Shown: positions 52,252 to 62,827 of the stretch, one piece after another
Numbering within the stretch: the stretch's first letter is position 1
Layout of the letters: the number at the start of each line of letters is the position of its first letter
NCBI GenBank assembly: GCA_020847395.1
Contig: JADLCD010000149.1
Coordinates: forward strand, 24,164 to 88,163
Length of the DNA: 64,000 nucleotides
Direction: 5' to 3'
From: Chitinophagaceae bacterium
GTDB taxonomy: Bacteria; Bacteroidota; Bacteroidia; Chitinophagales; Chitinophagaceae
Made by a program: the position numbers and the translations under genes
The notes under the pieces: model-generated
What the model was told of the DNA's origin: nothing
Databases searched by the model: none
The model's input: only the letters and a program-made list of their open reading frames with translations

Positions 52252-53712
52252 ATGAAAGCCTGTTGCCTTATTCTACACATGCTAATTGCTTGCGCCATCT
52301 CTTACCAGGGTTTTGCACAAGACGTAAATACTTCAACAATTGATCAAGTACCGCTTGAGTTTAGCAAATCAATTATAAAAAGGACGGAAAGGCTTGATGA
52401 GGATCTTGATAAAAAATCTGCAAAAGCCCTGCGGAAATATCAGAAGTACCAGAGCAGGATTTTGAAAAAGTTGTCGAGGGTTGATTCGATTGCCGCAAGA
52501 AATTTCTCCATCATTTCAGATCAGAAATACAGGGAATTACAGAACAAACTTGCTGTGCCTACACAGTTGAAACGTTATATCCCTTCGCTTGATACTATTT
52601 CCTCATCTCTCAAGTATCTAAAACTTTCTCCTGCATTAGGCGACAATATGGAGAATGTTAGTAAGGCTATATCCAGTGTAAAAGGACTTACAGAACGTCT
52701 TAAGAGTGGCGAGAGCATAAAGGAATATCTTAATGAAGAGAAAATCTACATTAAAGAACAGTTGGAAAGGTTTGGATTGGCTAAGGAGCTCCGCAAGGTA
52801 AATAAGAATCTGTATTATTTCTCAGAGGAGCTGATTGATATTAAAGAAACCCTCAGCGACCAAAGCAAAATTGAAAGAAAGGTAATATACCTGTTAAACC
52901 AGACCAAGGCATTTCAACAGTTTATTCAAAAGCACGGAATGCTTGCAAGCATTCTTTCTTCAGCGGGTCAGGGAGTAGACGATTTTGGCTCGGCTAACAT
53001 AGCTGGTTTACAAACCAGGGCCGGATTTAATCAGCTTATACAAAATCAGGTAGCGGCCGGCGGGCCAAATGCGCAAAATATCATTAGGGAAAACTTTCAG
53101 CAAGGGCAGGAGCAGCTTCAACAGTTAAAGAACAAATTAACGGAGATGGGCAGTCGCGGTAGTGACGACATAATGCCGGATGGCTTTGTGCCTAACAATC
53201 AGCGGGCAAAGTCTTTTTTGAAACGACTGGAGCTTAACACGAATATGCAATCTCAAAGGGCAAGCAATTATTTCCCCGTTGCCACTGATCTTGGGTTAGG
53301 CTTAGGCTACCGCATTTCCGGAGCAGCGATAATTGGTGCGGGTGCTTCTTATCGCGTTGGCTGGGGACAAAATATTCAACACATCAGGATTTCCCATCAG
53401 GGGTTGGGCTTAAGGAGTTATATAGATATGAAGTTTCCTACTAAACTGTTTGGATTAAAAAATGCGAAAGGCACCTGGTGGATAACGGGTGGTTATGAGC
53501 GGAATTACAGAACCGAAATAAAGAAAATTGACGAGCTGAAAAATTATTCCGCATGGCAGGCTAGTGGTTTGATTGGAGTTAGCAAAAACATTTCTTTCAG
53601 TTCAAAATTCTTCAAAGGTACCAAGCTTCAGTTTCTGTGGGATTTCCTTAGCTATAAACAAATACCAAGGACAAGCCCTATTGTGTTCAGGGTTGGATAC
53701 AATATTAAATAA
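52252..53712 (+). CDS. Exported coiled-coil protein with C-terminal outer-membrane barrel, RHS-locus partner
   Basis: A 486-residue protein with signal peptide MKACCLILHMLIACAISYQG ending FAQ. Residues about 30-320 are almost wholly helical and charged (RTERLDEDLDKKSAKALRKY; KSGESIKEYLNEEKIYIKEQ), with an Asn/Gln-rich stretch near 250-300 (QNIIRENFQQGQEQLQQLKN). The last 150 residues are amphipathic beta strands (ATDLGLGLGYRISGAAIIGA ... IVFRVGYNIK) typical of a small outer-membrane barrel. No known family is recognised. It is the first gene of the rightward toxin locus, 32 bp before the 1333-residue protein, and could form or dock its outer-membrane exit. Confidence 0.75.
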   Translation: MKACCLILHMLIACAISYQGFAQDVNTSTIDQVPLEFSKSIIKRTERLDEDLDKKSAKALRKYQKYQSRILKKLSRVDSIAARNFSIISDQKYRELQNKLAVPTQLKRYIPSLDTISSSLKYLKLSPALGDNMENVSKAISSVKGLTERLKSGESIKEYLNEEKIYIKEQLERFGLAKELRKVNKNLYYFSEELIDIKETLSDQSKIERKVIYLLNQTKAFQQFIQKHGMLASILSSAGQGVDDFGSANIAGLQTRAGFNQLIQNQVAAGGPNAQNIIRENFQQGQEQLQQLKNKLTEMGSRGSDDIMPDGFVPNNQRAKSFLKRLELNTNMQSQRASNYFPVATDLGLGLGYRISGAAIIGAGASYRVGWGQNIQHIRISHQGLGLRSYIDMKFPTKLFGLKNAKGTWWITGGYERNYRTEIKKIDELKNYSAWQASGLIGVSKNISFSSKFFKGTKLQFLWDFLSYKQIPRTSPIVFRVGYNIK

Positions 53713-53744
53713 AACCTCTTTTAAACTATCTCAATATATACAAG

Positions 53745-56700
53745 ATGAAAAAGACCGGAACCTTGCTCCTTTTTTTGCTGCCGTTATTCGGAACACTGGC
53801 GCAAAATAACCTAAACAACCTTGGCTTTCCTTCGCCAAATAACAGCTTTTTAAATGCGGTAGGGGGAGCAACCGGTGTGGGAGTGGAGTTGTATACCGGT
53901 GCCGCACAGGTTAATATTCCAATTTGCAATCTCGCTTCAAAAGAGCTAAGCATACCTGTATCGCTGTCCTATATCGGTGGACGTGGCATCAGGGTGCAGG
54001 ACTACGCGACAAGTACGGGGCTTGGGTGGCAGTTGAATGCAGGAGGAAGCATATCCCGGGTAGTACGCGGCTTTCCCGATGAATTTTCAAATGGTTATTT
54101 AGGTACGGGACAGTGGGGCAAAAAGATTAAACAAAAATATGCAGATGGAATTTCATGGTCAACAGCGGACAGCAAAGCCATTACCGGATGGGATGGAACT
54201 AGTTACACCGGAGTTACCGCAGACGGCGAGCCCGATTTGTACTACATAAAAACGCCTTTCTTTAGCTGCCAATTTACCTTTAACGAGAACGGCGTGCCTG
54301 TTTTTAGTAACGAAACAGGAATCAAGATCGTTTCCAGTAGCTTTTTCAATACGAGCAGTTATGAAAGCTCGACATTTACCGTGACAGATCCAACCGGAAA
54401 CAGTTACAGTTTCGGTGCGTATAAAGATAAGACCATAGCTACGCTTTATGGCACGTCGTATACTTTTACCACAACCTGGTATCTGACCAACATTTCCACA
54501 TTTAATTCAAAAGACAATATAAATTTCATTTATGGCACGTCGTCGGCAAATGATGTATTGCCTCACTATCAGTGGACACGTAACTACAGTTCCGGATGTC
54601 AAAATGATAATAGCGACCCTGTTCCGATGACAATTGTTCAACCAAAATATTTAGCCACAATTGATTGCCCTAATGGAAAAGTTGATTTTTCTTATGTATT
54701 TGACCGGAAAGATATTACCAACTCTGCCCGCCTTTCCGCAATTACATTAAAAGCAAAAGGAGTAATGGGCGAAACCACGATGAAAACATTCGGATTTAAT
54801 TACAGCTATTTTGGAGATCCTTCGACCGATAAAAATCTTTTGAGGTTAAAGCTTAACAACATAACCATTGCAGGCGGAACAGTTGGCACCTCCACTGCGA
54901 TAACCTACCGTCAATTCTTTTACAACATCTCTCAAAATTTGCCCGCACGTAATTCCCAGAGTTTTGATTACTGGGGTTATTACAAGTCTTTTGCTGGGTT
55001 ACCTGTGACTGATCCCCTGGTGGACCCAACAATACGAACAGCAAACGAAGTTAATGCCCAGGCAAATATGCTAACCGGTATATCGGAATTAGGTGGAGCG
55101 AGCTGGGATTTATTTTATGAATCAAACACCTATAAGAATGCTTCAAATGTAAATATAACCATTGGCGGACTTCGGGTAAAGAAAATATCAAGAGCTTTAT
55201 CAGTAACTGAAAAGTTGGAGACTGTTTACCAGTATAACGATGATTTAGGAAAATCCACCGGGCAAATTCTTACAGAAGCCTATCCTTACCTGGTCATAAA
55301 TGGCTTTGGACCGGGTTGTGTTGTGTATGGTCAAAAAGTTTTATCCGAATCACCTGTAAATATATACGATTTAAACGGAGCATTTAATGGCTATTCTTCA
55401 GTAAAGACGGTTTTGCCAAATGGTGGGTATAGTATATCCGCTTTCCAGAACTTCAGTGACTTTAATGACATACTGACTACTGCAGCCTCATGTGACGGGC
55501 TCACTTTTCAAACGTTGTCGCCGTCAATAAGTTTCGCCTATAAGAGAGGGCTTTTGAAATCTGTAACGACTTATAACGCCTCAAACGCTAAAATTTCAGA
55601 GGACGTTAATACATACTCTACATTGAACAGCCCCGTATCCAAATCTGCCTGGGCTTTCCGTTCATTCGTCGCATCCACTGCCTGTAGCTCGGGGGGCGGT
55701 GGCACTTCTACGCTCAGGGATCTAAGCTCCGCATACTATACAAATATTGAAAACTACAGGATCACGGCTTCTGTACATAAAGATTATGACCAGATCACCC
55801 CTGCCAATTTTGTTCAAAGCACTACCAATCTCACTTATTGTACAAACAAGCGGACAGTTCAAAGTATTTCTACTACTGACTCCAAGAATAATACTGTAAC
55901 AAAAACAATGTATCATGCGCATGATAGCGGCATTCCGATGGTAACAACTGCGGAAACGAACGCGCATTCCGCAATGCAAACACTGAACAACCTGGACGCC
56001 GTTGTGCATGAGACTAATAGTAAGAACGGTGCTATTACCCAAACCCATAATATTTATAGCAATACGCTTGGCGGTAGTACCAAACCATTTGTTGTTGGCG
56101 TTTCTTCCTACAAGGGGAGCACGCTTCTCACCACCAGGAATATTTTATATGATGTTGATTATGCAAACATGGTGTCAGGCAATACAACAGGCGGAAAGAG
56201 CAGTAGTGTATTGTATGGCTATAATAATGCCTATCCCGTGGCAAATATTTCAAATGCTGGCGCTTTTTATACTACCTCTCAAGGAACAGGTAGTTTAAGC
56301 AACAATTTCATTGGTTCATATTCTATCAATTTCACGGTTGATTACGCTGGAACAATAGGTTGGTCGATTTATCCTGCATCGAGCTTATCATCAAATGCAA
56401 CAATTTCTTTTACTTTAACCGGCCCATCCAATAAAAGTGGAAGTGGTTGTATTGGTTCCTGCGCCTCCTATTATAGCGTTAGTTACGCTGCCATGCCTGC
56501 CGGTTCATATACATTGGTTATAACTGCCAGCGGCCCCACTGGCGCTAATTTTTTCTGTAGTGGGTCGTATCCAAAAAACTATGCTGTTCTAAATAGAGAA
56601 TACTTTTTTGAGGGCTTCGAAGAAAACTATAGTTCAACATCCGGCTCGGCTCATACGGGCAATAAATACTGGAGCTCCGGCTCATACAATGTAACATATG

Positions 56701-57746
56701 CTTTGCCTAATGCCCGTAGTTATGTTATTCAGTGGTGGAATTGGTCCGGGGGTAAATGGATATTTAACGAACAGCCCTACACAGGTCCACGTATGATTTC
56801 GGGAATTATTGACGATATCCGGATTTTTCCTTCTGATGCCCAAATATCAAGTGTTACCTATGACCCGCAAGTGGGTAAAACAGGAGAGATAGATCCGAGT
56901 GGAAGAACGGTAACATATGAATATGACGGATTAGCCAGAGTCAACATTGTAAGAGATAATGAAAAAAACATACTTTCCAAAAATTGCTACACCTATTCTG
57001 GTCAAAGTGTTGCCTGCCCGGCGGCAACGGTTTATACAAATTCCATAAAATCGCAGACGTTTACCCGTAATAATTGCGCAGCGGGATATCTGGGTACGCA
57101 GGTGACATATACAGTTGCTGCCGGTACCTATACGTCATCTATTAATGCCATTGATGCGGATCAACAGGCATTAAATGACATTACGCTAAACGGACAGAAT
57201 TACGCCAATAACAATGGTTCCTGTTATCAGATTTGGTATAACGTGGAAAAGTCAGGCAGCTTCACAAGAAACAATTGCGGAACCGGCAGCACAGGAAGCA
57301 CGGTAACTTATACGGTAGCTGCCGGAACATATTCTTCCACGATCAGCCAGGCTGACGCGGATCAACAAGCGCAGAATAACGTTAATGCCAACGGACAGTC
57401 TTACGCAAATGCCAATGGAACATGCTCTGCTGTTGCATGCTCGTTTGCCATGGCTTCGGGATATTCATCGCCCACCAGCGGAATCAGCGCTTCCGGCGGT
57501 ACAGTAAGTTTCTATTTGGTTTTCTATCCTACAGGAACAATGTATGCAGGCTCAAGCTATTCTATCGCTACGATTAATGGAGGCTGCCGCCCTTCATCGT
57601 TGAGAACCGTAAATGTAACAACCGGGGGAAGAACGTGGATGCTTAATTTCTATTCTAACGGGCAGGTCAGTGCAACCATAACGAGCGGATCGAATGTAAC
57701 TTCCGGAACAACCATCGCTTTTAGCAGCGTAACATTTCCTTTATAA
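53745..57746 (+). CDS. Large secreted SpvB/RHS-like protein with two DUF5977 repeats
   Basis: A 1333-residue protein with signal peptide MKKTGTLLLFLLPLFGTLAQ. The N-terminus (ELSIPVSLSYIGGRGIRVQD, then GLGWQLNAGGSISRVVRGFP) matches the opening strands of SpvB/TcB-type shell proteins, and VTYEYDGLARVNIVRDNEKN near residue 1065 is an RHS/YD-like repeat. Two DUF5977 repeats lie at about 1102-1165 and 1167-1228 (each with FTRNNC, TYTVAAGTY and ANNNGSC/ANANGTC). The last 100 residues are a beta-rich tail; it is not a clear type IX signal. Together with the RHS protein encoded downstream it could make a two-chain shell. Full-length, in the same run of genes. Confidence 0.8.
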   Translation: MKKTGTLLLFLLPLFGTLAQNNLNNLGFPSPNNSFLNAVGGATGVGVELYTGAAQVNIPICNLASKELSIPVSLSYIGGRGIRVQDYATSTGLGWQLNAGGSISRVVRGFPDEFSNGYLGTGQWGKKIKQKYADGISWSTADSKAITGWDGTSYTGVTADGEPDLYYIKTPFFSCQFTFNENGVPVFSNETGIKIVSSSFFNTSSYESSTFTVTDPTGNSYSFGAYKDKTIATLYGTSYTFTTTWYLTNISTFNSKDNINFIYGTSSANDVLPHYQWTRNYSSGCQNDNSDPVPMTIVQPKYLATIDCPNGKVDFSYVFDRKDITNSARLSAITLKAKGVMGETTMKTFGFNYSYFGDPSTDKNLLRLKLNNITIAGGTVGTSTAITYRQFFYNISQNLPARNSQSFDYWGYYKSFAGLPVTDPLVDPTIRTANEVNAQANMLTGISELGGASWDLFYESNTYKNASNVNITIGGLRVKKISRALSVTEKLETVYQYNDDLGKSTGQILTEAYPYLVINGFGPGCVVYGQKVLSESPVNIYDLNGAFNGYSSVKTVLPNGGYSISAFQNFSDFNDILTTAASCDGLTFQTLSPSISFAYKRGLLKSVTTYNASNAKISEDVNTYSTLNSPVSKSAWAFRSFVASTACSSGGGGTSTLRDLSSAYYTNIENYRITASVHKDYDQITPANFVQSTTNLTYCTNKRTVQSISTTDSKNNTVTKTMYHAHDSGIPMVTTAETNAHSAMQTLNNLDAVVHETNSKNGAITQTHNIYSNTLGGSTKPFVVGVSSYKGSTLLTTRNILYDVDYANMVSGNTTGGKSSSVLYGYNNAYPVANISNAGAFYTTSQGTGSLSNNFIGSYSINFTVDYAGTIGWSIYPASSLSSNATISFTLTGPSNKSGSGCIGSCASYYSVSYAAMPAGSYTLVITASGPTGANFFCSGSYPKNYAVLNREYFFEGFEENYSSTSGSAHTGNKYWSSGSYNVTYALPNARSYVIQWWNWSGGKWIFNEQPYTGPRMISGIIDDIRIFPSDAQISSVTYDPQVGKTGEIDPSGRTVTYEYDGLARVNIVRDNEKNILSKNCYTYSGQSVACPAATVYTNSIKSQTFTRNNCAAGYLGTQVTYTVAAGTYTSSINAIDADQQALNDITLNGQNYANNNGSCYQIWYNVEKSGSFTRNNCGTGSTGSTVTYTVAAGTYSSTISQADADQQAQNNVNANGQSYANANGTCSAVACSFAMASGYSSPTSGISASGGTVSFYLVFYPTGTMYAGSSYSIATINGGCRPSSLRTVNVTTGGRTWMLNFYSNGQVSATITSGSNVTSGTTIAFSSVTFPL

Positions 57747-57755
57747 AATAATTTT

Positions 57756-58196
57756 ATGCGATATATATTATTTACAGCAATTATTGTTTTGGGATCCCTG
57801 TATTTTTCATTTGCACAGGATTCTACCTTAAAATACCGAACACAGAACACATGGGCAAAGGCTCTCGCAGACTCGAGTAAGTTTAGGCCTAATATTCAAT
57901 CCGACTGGTCCATGTTCAATTCGTATATGGCTACGGCTGCGGACAGTGTGCTATTTGAAGTCACGATTTCACACAGTAGGGATATTGATTGGAATCAATT
58001 TCAACGATTTGGGAAAATTGTAGACAAGAGATTTTGGCCAAGCCTGGAACAGAATATTGATTATTACCTGTTGGATGATAGATATATCATAAAAATAGAT
58101 GAAACGGGTAGTTGTTTTGTGAAATTATCGGGCGGGCAGCTTCCACCAAGAGACCCTGTTGTTCTGCCAATAAAAATTAGTTATAAAAGAAAATAA
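57756..58196 (+). CDS. Small exported protein of the RHS locus, unknown
   Basis: A 146-residue protein with signal peptide MRYILFTAIIVLGSLYFSFA. The rest (SDWSMFNSYMATAADSVLFE, DQNIDYYLLDDRYIIKIDET-like segments and a basic C-terminus KISYKRK) has mixed helix and strand and no known domain. It lies 9 bp after the 1333-residue protein gene and 26 bp before the RHS gene, so it is part of the operon. It could be a chaperone or accessory subunit; there is no direct evidence. Confidence 0.7.
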   Translation: MRYILFTAIIVLGSLYFSFAQDSTLKYRTQNTWAKALADSSKFRPNIQSDWSMFNSYMATAADSVLFEVTISHSRDIDWNQFQRFGKIVDKRFWPSLEQNIDYYLLDDRYIIKIDETGSCFVKLSGGQLPPRDPVVLPIKISYKRK

Positions 58197-58222
58197 AATT
58201 GGACTCCGAAAATAAGCATATC

Positions 58223-61200
58223 ATGAACTTTACACGAATCACGCTTGTGTTGACTGTCTGTTTTTTTTCCTTCAATACACTTGCGCAATCATACAATACC
58301 CAAAAGACCTGGGTTGCACAGAAGCCTGTTTCAACGGAAGCAGATATTATATCCACCAGCAGAACCGTACAGGAGGTTGTACAGTCCACGCAGTTTGTAG
58401 ATGGTTTTGGACGACCTGTACAATTGGTAAGCAAACAAACCAGTCCATTACAGCAGGATGCTGTAACAATGCATGTTTATAACTCCTTCGGCCAGGAAAC
58501 CCAGCAATACCTGCCGTTTGTTTCCGGCAACGATGGTGCTTTTAAAAGTAATGCCACTTCTTTACAAACAACTTTTAACCAGGGGTTATATCCCGGAGAA
58601 ACTAATTTTTACTCCCAGGTTGACCTGGAAAATTCTCCTCAAAGCAGGGTGCTTAAACAATACAACCAGGGAAGTAGCTGGGTTGGCAGCAGTAAGGGCT
58701 CGACCGTGAGAAACGTAACATATGTGGCAACGGAGAATGTTCGCATTTGGAATATTAATGCTGCCGCCGGAAGTATACCTACGAGTGCGGCAGCTTATGG
58801 CACAGGGCAATTGTACAAGACCATTATTACAGATGAAAAAGGCAACCAGACTATCCAATACGGTGATAAGGATGGTCACGTTATCTTAAAGAAAGTACAA
58901 TATTCGACGGCAACAACAGATGGTGGAACAGGTAGCCCACATACCGGATGGATTTGCACTTATTATGTATATGATGATTTTGGCAATCTGAGGTTTATAA
59001 TTACGCCCAAAGTCATTGGGCTGATTGATGGAACCTGGACAATTTCTGCCGCATACGCTGATGATTTGTGCTACCGGTTTGAATATGATGACTTTGGCAG
59101 AATGATAATCAGGAGAAACCCCGGAACCCAATCAGGAACTGCCGGGGAAGTTTGGACAGTGTATGACCAGCGGGGCAGGGTTGTAATGACGCAGGATGGA
59201 AATTTAAGAAATAAACAAAAGTGGCAATACTATCAATACGACAGCCAGGACAGACCGATTGCCACCGGATTAATGACAGACGCTTCAAATTACAATAACC
59301 GGGCATACCACCAGAACTTAGCCATTGCTTCTGCAGCATATCCAAATGTAGGTTCTTACACAATCGAGGTGCTCACTCAGACCTGGTATGACAATTATAG
59401 CTGGGTAGCCTCAACTGGTTCCGGTCTTGGCTCATCCCTGGATGCTTCAAATACTTCAAATACCAGTATTTTTTATGCAGCGAGTAATTCTACGGCACCT
59501 TATCCCCAACCTATTTCTCAAACCTCAATGACGCGGGGGCTCGTGACTGGTAGTAAGACAGAGGTTCTGGAAAGCAATGGTACTAAATATTTATTTGTAG
59601 TAAGTTTTTATGATAATACAGGAAGGATTGTTCAAACTCAGGGGACTAATCTTACCGGAGGCATAGATAAAGCAACTACACAATACAGTTGGGCGGGATT
59701 GCCGCTTAGGGTATATGAACAGCAGAATAAATTAGTTACCGGTAGTCAGTCAAGCGCTGTATTGACAAAAATGACATATGATCATAGCGGCAGATTATTG
59801 AATATTGTTAAAAGCCTAAGCACTGTCATCGGCGCGAATACAATTTCCAGCGGAGATAAAACTGTTTCTGCTTTTGCTTACAAAGAAAATAACCAGATAA
59901 AAAACAAAGTACTTGGCTCCGGCCTCGAAACTTTAAACTATGATTATAATGTCCGGGGCTGGAATACCGGCATAAACAAAACCTTTACCATACCAGGAAG
60001 TACAAGCAACTGGTTTGGCATGGAGCTGGGTTATGATAAAGCAGCCGCCACAGTAGGTACAACTTCATTTTCGGCACCAACGCTTGACGGCACCATCAGC
60101 GGTCAAATATGGAAAACCAAAGGAGATGGCGTTCCAAGAAAATACGACTATCAGTACGACAGAGCTAACCAGTTGACTGCGGCTTCTTTTTTGCAAAACA
60201 GATCAGGAAGCACCTGGGATAAGTCTTATATGGATTTTTCTGTGAACAGCACTGCTTATGATCTTAATGGTAACATTACCGGCCTTAATCAGAACGGGTT
60301 TGTTTTGGGCGGGCAACCCAATATAGACAACCTGGTTTATCACTACCAGGGTTCAGAAAACAGCAACCGGTTGCAGTATGTTGTAGATAATTCAAATAAT
60401 GCCAGCTCCAAAATAGGCGATTTTCATTATGCGAATGTGACAAAAACAGGAGCTGCCAACGATTACGCTTATGATTACAACGGGAACCTGACCAGCGATG
60501 CAAATAAAGGCATCACGTCTATTACTTACAATGTACTAAACCTGCCGAGAGTAATCACCTTCAGCAAAGGAACCATCACCTACGAGTATGATGCATCTGG
60601 AAATAAGTTAAGAAAAACGGTGCTGGAAAATGGTGCTGTCGTTAAAATTGGAATAAACAATTATACCACGAGCATTACAACAATAACTACTTATATCGGT
60701 GGCTTTGTATATCAATCTAAAAGCTATTCTGATGCGACGGTAAATGCTCAGCTAAAGCAGGATGAAGCGCTTTTGTTTGTGGCGCAGGAAGAAGGTCGCT
60801 GCCGGTTAAAGCCTTCCGGCAGCAGCTATACCTGGGTATTCGATTACTTTATCCGTGATCACCTTGGCAATGTGCGGATGACACTGACTGACGAGCAGCA
60901 AACAGATTATTACCCTGCTGCCACGCTGGAAGCGGGAGGATTAGCAACGGAGCAAACATTTTACAATATCACCAACGATGCCAATCATTTGGTTACTATG
61001 AGTGCGTTGACATGGTACAGCAGCGTCAGCGGAAACAGCTACAACAACAACAGCAACAACGGGCTGGGAGCACCACCCGATCCAACGGTAAACCCTACGC
61101 AGGCAAGTACAAAGATGTACAAGCTGAATGGCGCAACCGGAGATAAATTCGGGATGGGCATTGCGATGAAAGTAATGGCAGGCGACGCTGTGCAGGTATA

Positions 61201-62824
61201 TGGACGATCGCTTTGGCACAATCCGGGAGGATCGGTCAATAATACAACCTATTTGGTAAGTACAGTTGCAAGCGCCTTTATTAATGCGTTCGCTGGCACG
61301 AATGCAGTTGTAAATGGCAGCAAGGGCTTGGCTAACGGTGCTTTGCTGAATGCCAATGTGCCAACAACCGGGGATCTGTCGCCGATACTAAACAGTTCTT
61401 CTGTGCCGGCATCGTCGCCAAGAGCAAATATATCCTGGATTTTGTTTGATGAGCAGTTCAGACCGGTTTCAATAGGAAGCGGCTTTGATCCGATCTCCAC
61501 CACGGCTGATCAGTTTAAACCACATTCATTTAATATCAATGTTGCTAAGAGCGGCTACCTGTATGTGTATTGCAGCAACGAAAGCAACTGGGATGTGTAT
61601 TTTGACAACCTGCAGGTTGTACACACAAGGGGCAGGCTGCTTAATGAAATGCATTACTACCCTGATGGGCTGACGATGTATGCCCTTACCAGCCGGGCAT
61701 ATGGCAAGCTGCAGACCAATTTTGGCTACCAGGGAAAGGAAATGCAGAATGGAGAGTTTTATGATGGCAGCGGGTTAGAAGAGTATGACTTTGAAGCAAG
61801 ATATTATGATCCCCAGTTGGGCAGGTGGCATAACCAGGACCCGGCTAATCAGTTTGCAAGCCCATACTTAGCAATGGCCAATGTGTTCACAACCGGTCAA
61901 GATCCTGATGGCAGGTATTTCGGTATTGATGATTTAATTGCGGCAGGCTTGGGAGCTATAATAAATTTAGGATCCCAGATTATTTCAGGAAATGTACACG
62001 GAATTGGTGACGCTTTTGGATATTTCATTACTGGAGCTGCAGCCGGAGAGGCCGGGCTGTATGGCGGACCCATGGCGGCAGGAGCAGTCCTTGGACTGGG
62101 TAATTCTTTGACAAACCATTTCGCAAACGGAGGTAATTTCAGCAATTTAAATATAGGCTCTTTAGCTTTTTCGACAACGATGGGGGCTGTTACGGGATAT
62201 GCTTCTGGTGCTGTATCGGGCGCAATAACACCTTATGTGTCAAATGTATTTGGAAAGATTAGTAGCCCTATACTGCAAAGAGCCTTGACAGGAGCAGTTT
62301 CGGGTTTGGCAACAGGAGCAGTGGTTGGAGGATTATCAACACCGTTTTCAGGAGGCAACTTTTGGAGTAATGTTGGTCAGGGTGCAGCGGGAGGCTTTGC
62401 AACCGGAAGCATAACTGGTGCTGTAGGTGGTTTAAAATATGCCAGAGATAACCGGTTAAATCCGTGGACAGGAAAACCCAACAACTATGTTGAGAATACT
62501 GCAAGAATTAATGGACAAGTGGTTTTGTCTCGCGATTTAGGTGATGGAAAAGGAGTAGAACAAATCATACTATCAGGACAAAATACTTCCCAATCAAAAG
62601 GATCTACAGCAAATTTAACGGTGAACAGTCATACTCAACAACAAGTTATTGATTTCTTGGCCGATCCTAAGCTCGGTACAACAATATATAGCCCATCACC
62701 AGGCGTTGTTGAATATAGAACGAATTATTTTATTATTAGATCTTATATGAGTGCAGGAAATCAGCCAAGTATAAGTATCCAAAACGTTTCAGCCAGTAGT
62801 CCATTTTTAAAATTAAGATTTTGA
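58223..62824 (+). CDS. DUF6443/RHS-repeat protein with C-terminal polymorphic-toxin tip
   Basis: A 1533-residue protein with signal peptide MNFTRITLVLTVCFFSFNTL ending AQ. The DUF6443 domain follows (about 30-170: QSTQFVDGFGRPVQLVSKQT), then many YD-type repeats (YVYDDFGNLRFII, FEYDDFGRMIIRRN, YEYDASGNKLRKTV) and the RHS-associated core ending near residue 1191-1228 (EARYYDPQLGRWHNQDP ... DPDGRYFG). After it come a Gly/Ala-rich hydrophobic stretch (about 1230-1410) and a final AT-rich-encoded tip of about 125 residues. The tip matches no family known to me. It is probably a cargo toxin released from the shell. The ATG at 58223 is chosen for the signal peptide. Confidence 0.9.
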   Translation: MNFTRITLVLTVCFFSFNTLAQSYNTQKTWVAQKPVSTEADIISTSRTVQEVVQSTQFVDGFGRPVQLVSKQTSPLQQDAVTMHVYNSFGQETQQYLPFVSGNDGAFKSNATSLQTTFNQGLYPGETNFYSQVDLENSPQSRVLKQYNQGSSWVGSSKGSTVRNVTYVATENVRIWNINAAAGSIPTSAAAYGTGQLYKTIITDEKGNQTIQYGDKDGHVILKKVQYSTATTDGGTGSPHTGWICTYYVYDDFGNLRFIITPKVIGLIDGTWTISAAYADDLCYRFEYDDFGRMIIRRNPGTQSGTAGEVWTVYDQRGRVVMTQDGNLRNKQKWQYYQYDSQDRPIATGLMTDASNYNNRAYHQNLAIASAAYPNVGSYTIEVLTQTWYDNYSWVASTGSGLGSSLDASNTSNTSIFYAASNSTAPYPQPISQTSMTRGLVTGSKTEVLESNGTKYLFVVSFYDNTGRIVQTQGTNLTGGIDKATTQYSWAGLPLRVYEQQNKLVTGSQSSAVLTKMTYDHSGRLLNIVKSLSTVIGANTISSGDKTVSAFAYKENNQIKNKVLGSGLETLNYDYNVRGWNTGINKTFTIPGSTSNWFGMELGYDKAAATVGTTSFSAPTLDGTISGQIWKTKGDGVPRKYDYQYDRANQLTAASFLQNRSGSTWDKSYMDFSVNSTAYDLNGNITGLNQNGFVLGGQPNIDNLVYHYQGSENSNRLQYVVDNSNNASSKIGDFHYANVTKTGAANDYAYDYNGNLTSDANKGITSITYNVLNLPRVITFSKGTITYEYDASGNKLRKTVLENGAVVKIGINNYTTSITTITTYIGGFVYQSKSYSDATVNAQLKQDEALLFVAQEEGRCRLKPSGSSYTWVFDYFIRDHLGNVRMTLTDEQQTDYYPAATLEAGGLATEQTFYNITNDANHLVTMSALTWYSSVSGNSYNNNSNNGLGAPPDPTVNPTQASTKMYKLNGATGDKFGMGIAMKVMAGDAVQVYGRSLWHNPGGSVNNTTYLVSTVASAFINAFAGTNAVVNGSKGLANGALLNANVPTTGDLSPILNSSSVPASSPRANISWILFDEQFRPVSIGSGFDPISTTADQFKPHSFNINVAKSGYLYVYCSNESNWDVYFDNLQVVHTRGRLLNEMHYYPDGLTMYALTSRAYGKLQTNFGYQGKEMQNGEFYDGSGLEEYDFEARYYDPQLGRWHNQDPANQFASPYLAMANVFTTGQDPDGRYFGIDDLIAAGLGAIINLGSQIISGNVHGIGDAFGYFITGAAAGEAGLYGGPMAAGAVLGLGNSLTNHFANGGNFSNLNIGSLAFSTTMGAVTGYASGAVSGAITPYVSNVFGKISSPILQRALTGAVSGLATGAVVGGLSTPFSGGNFWSNVGQGAAGGFATGSITGAVGGLKYARDNRLNPWTGKPNNYVENTARINGQVVLSRDLGDGKGVEQIILSGQNTSQSKGSTANLTVNSHTQQQVIDFLADPKLGTTIYSPSPGVVEYRTNYFIIRSYMSAGNQPSISIQNVSASSPFLKLRF

Positions 62825-62827
62825 GCT

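Noticed and set aside
53745..62824. Type IX secretion C-terminal domains on the two large proteins
   Set aside because: The C-termini are a non-typical beta tail and an AT-rich toxin-like tip; no recognisable T9SS sorting domain (PxG...GxY...G.Y.xxxx) is seen.
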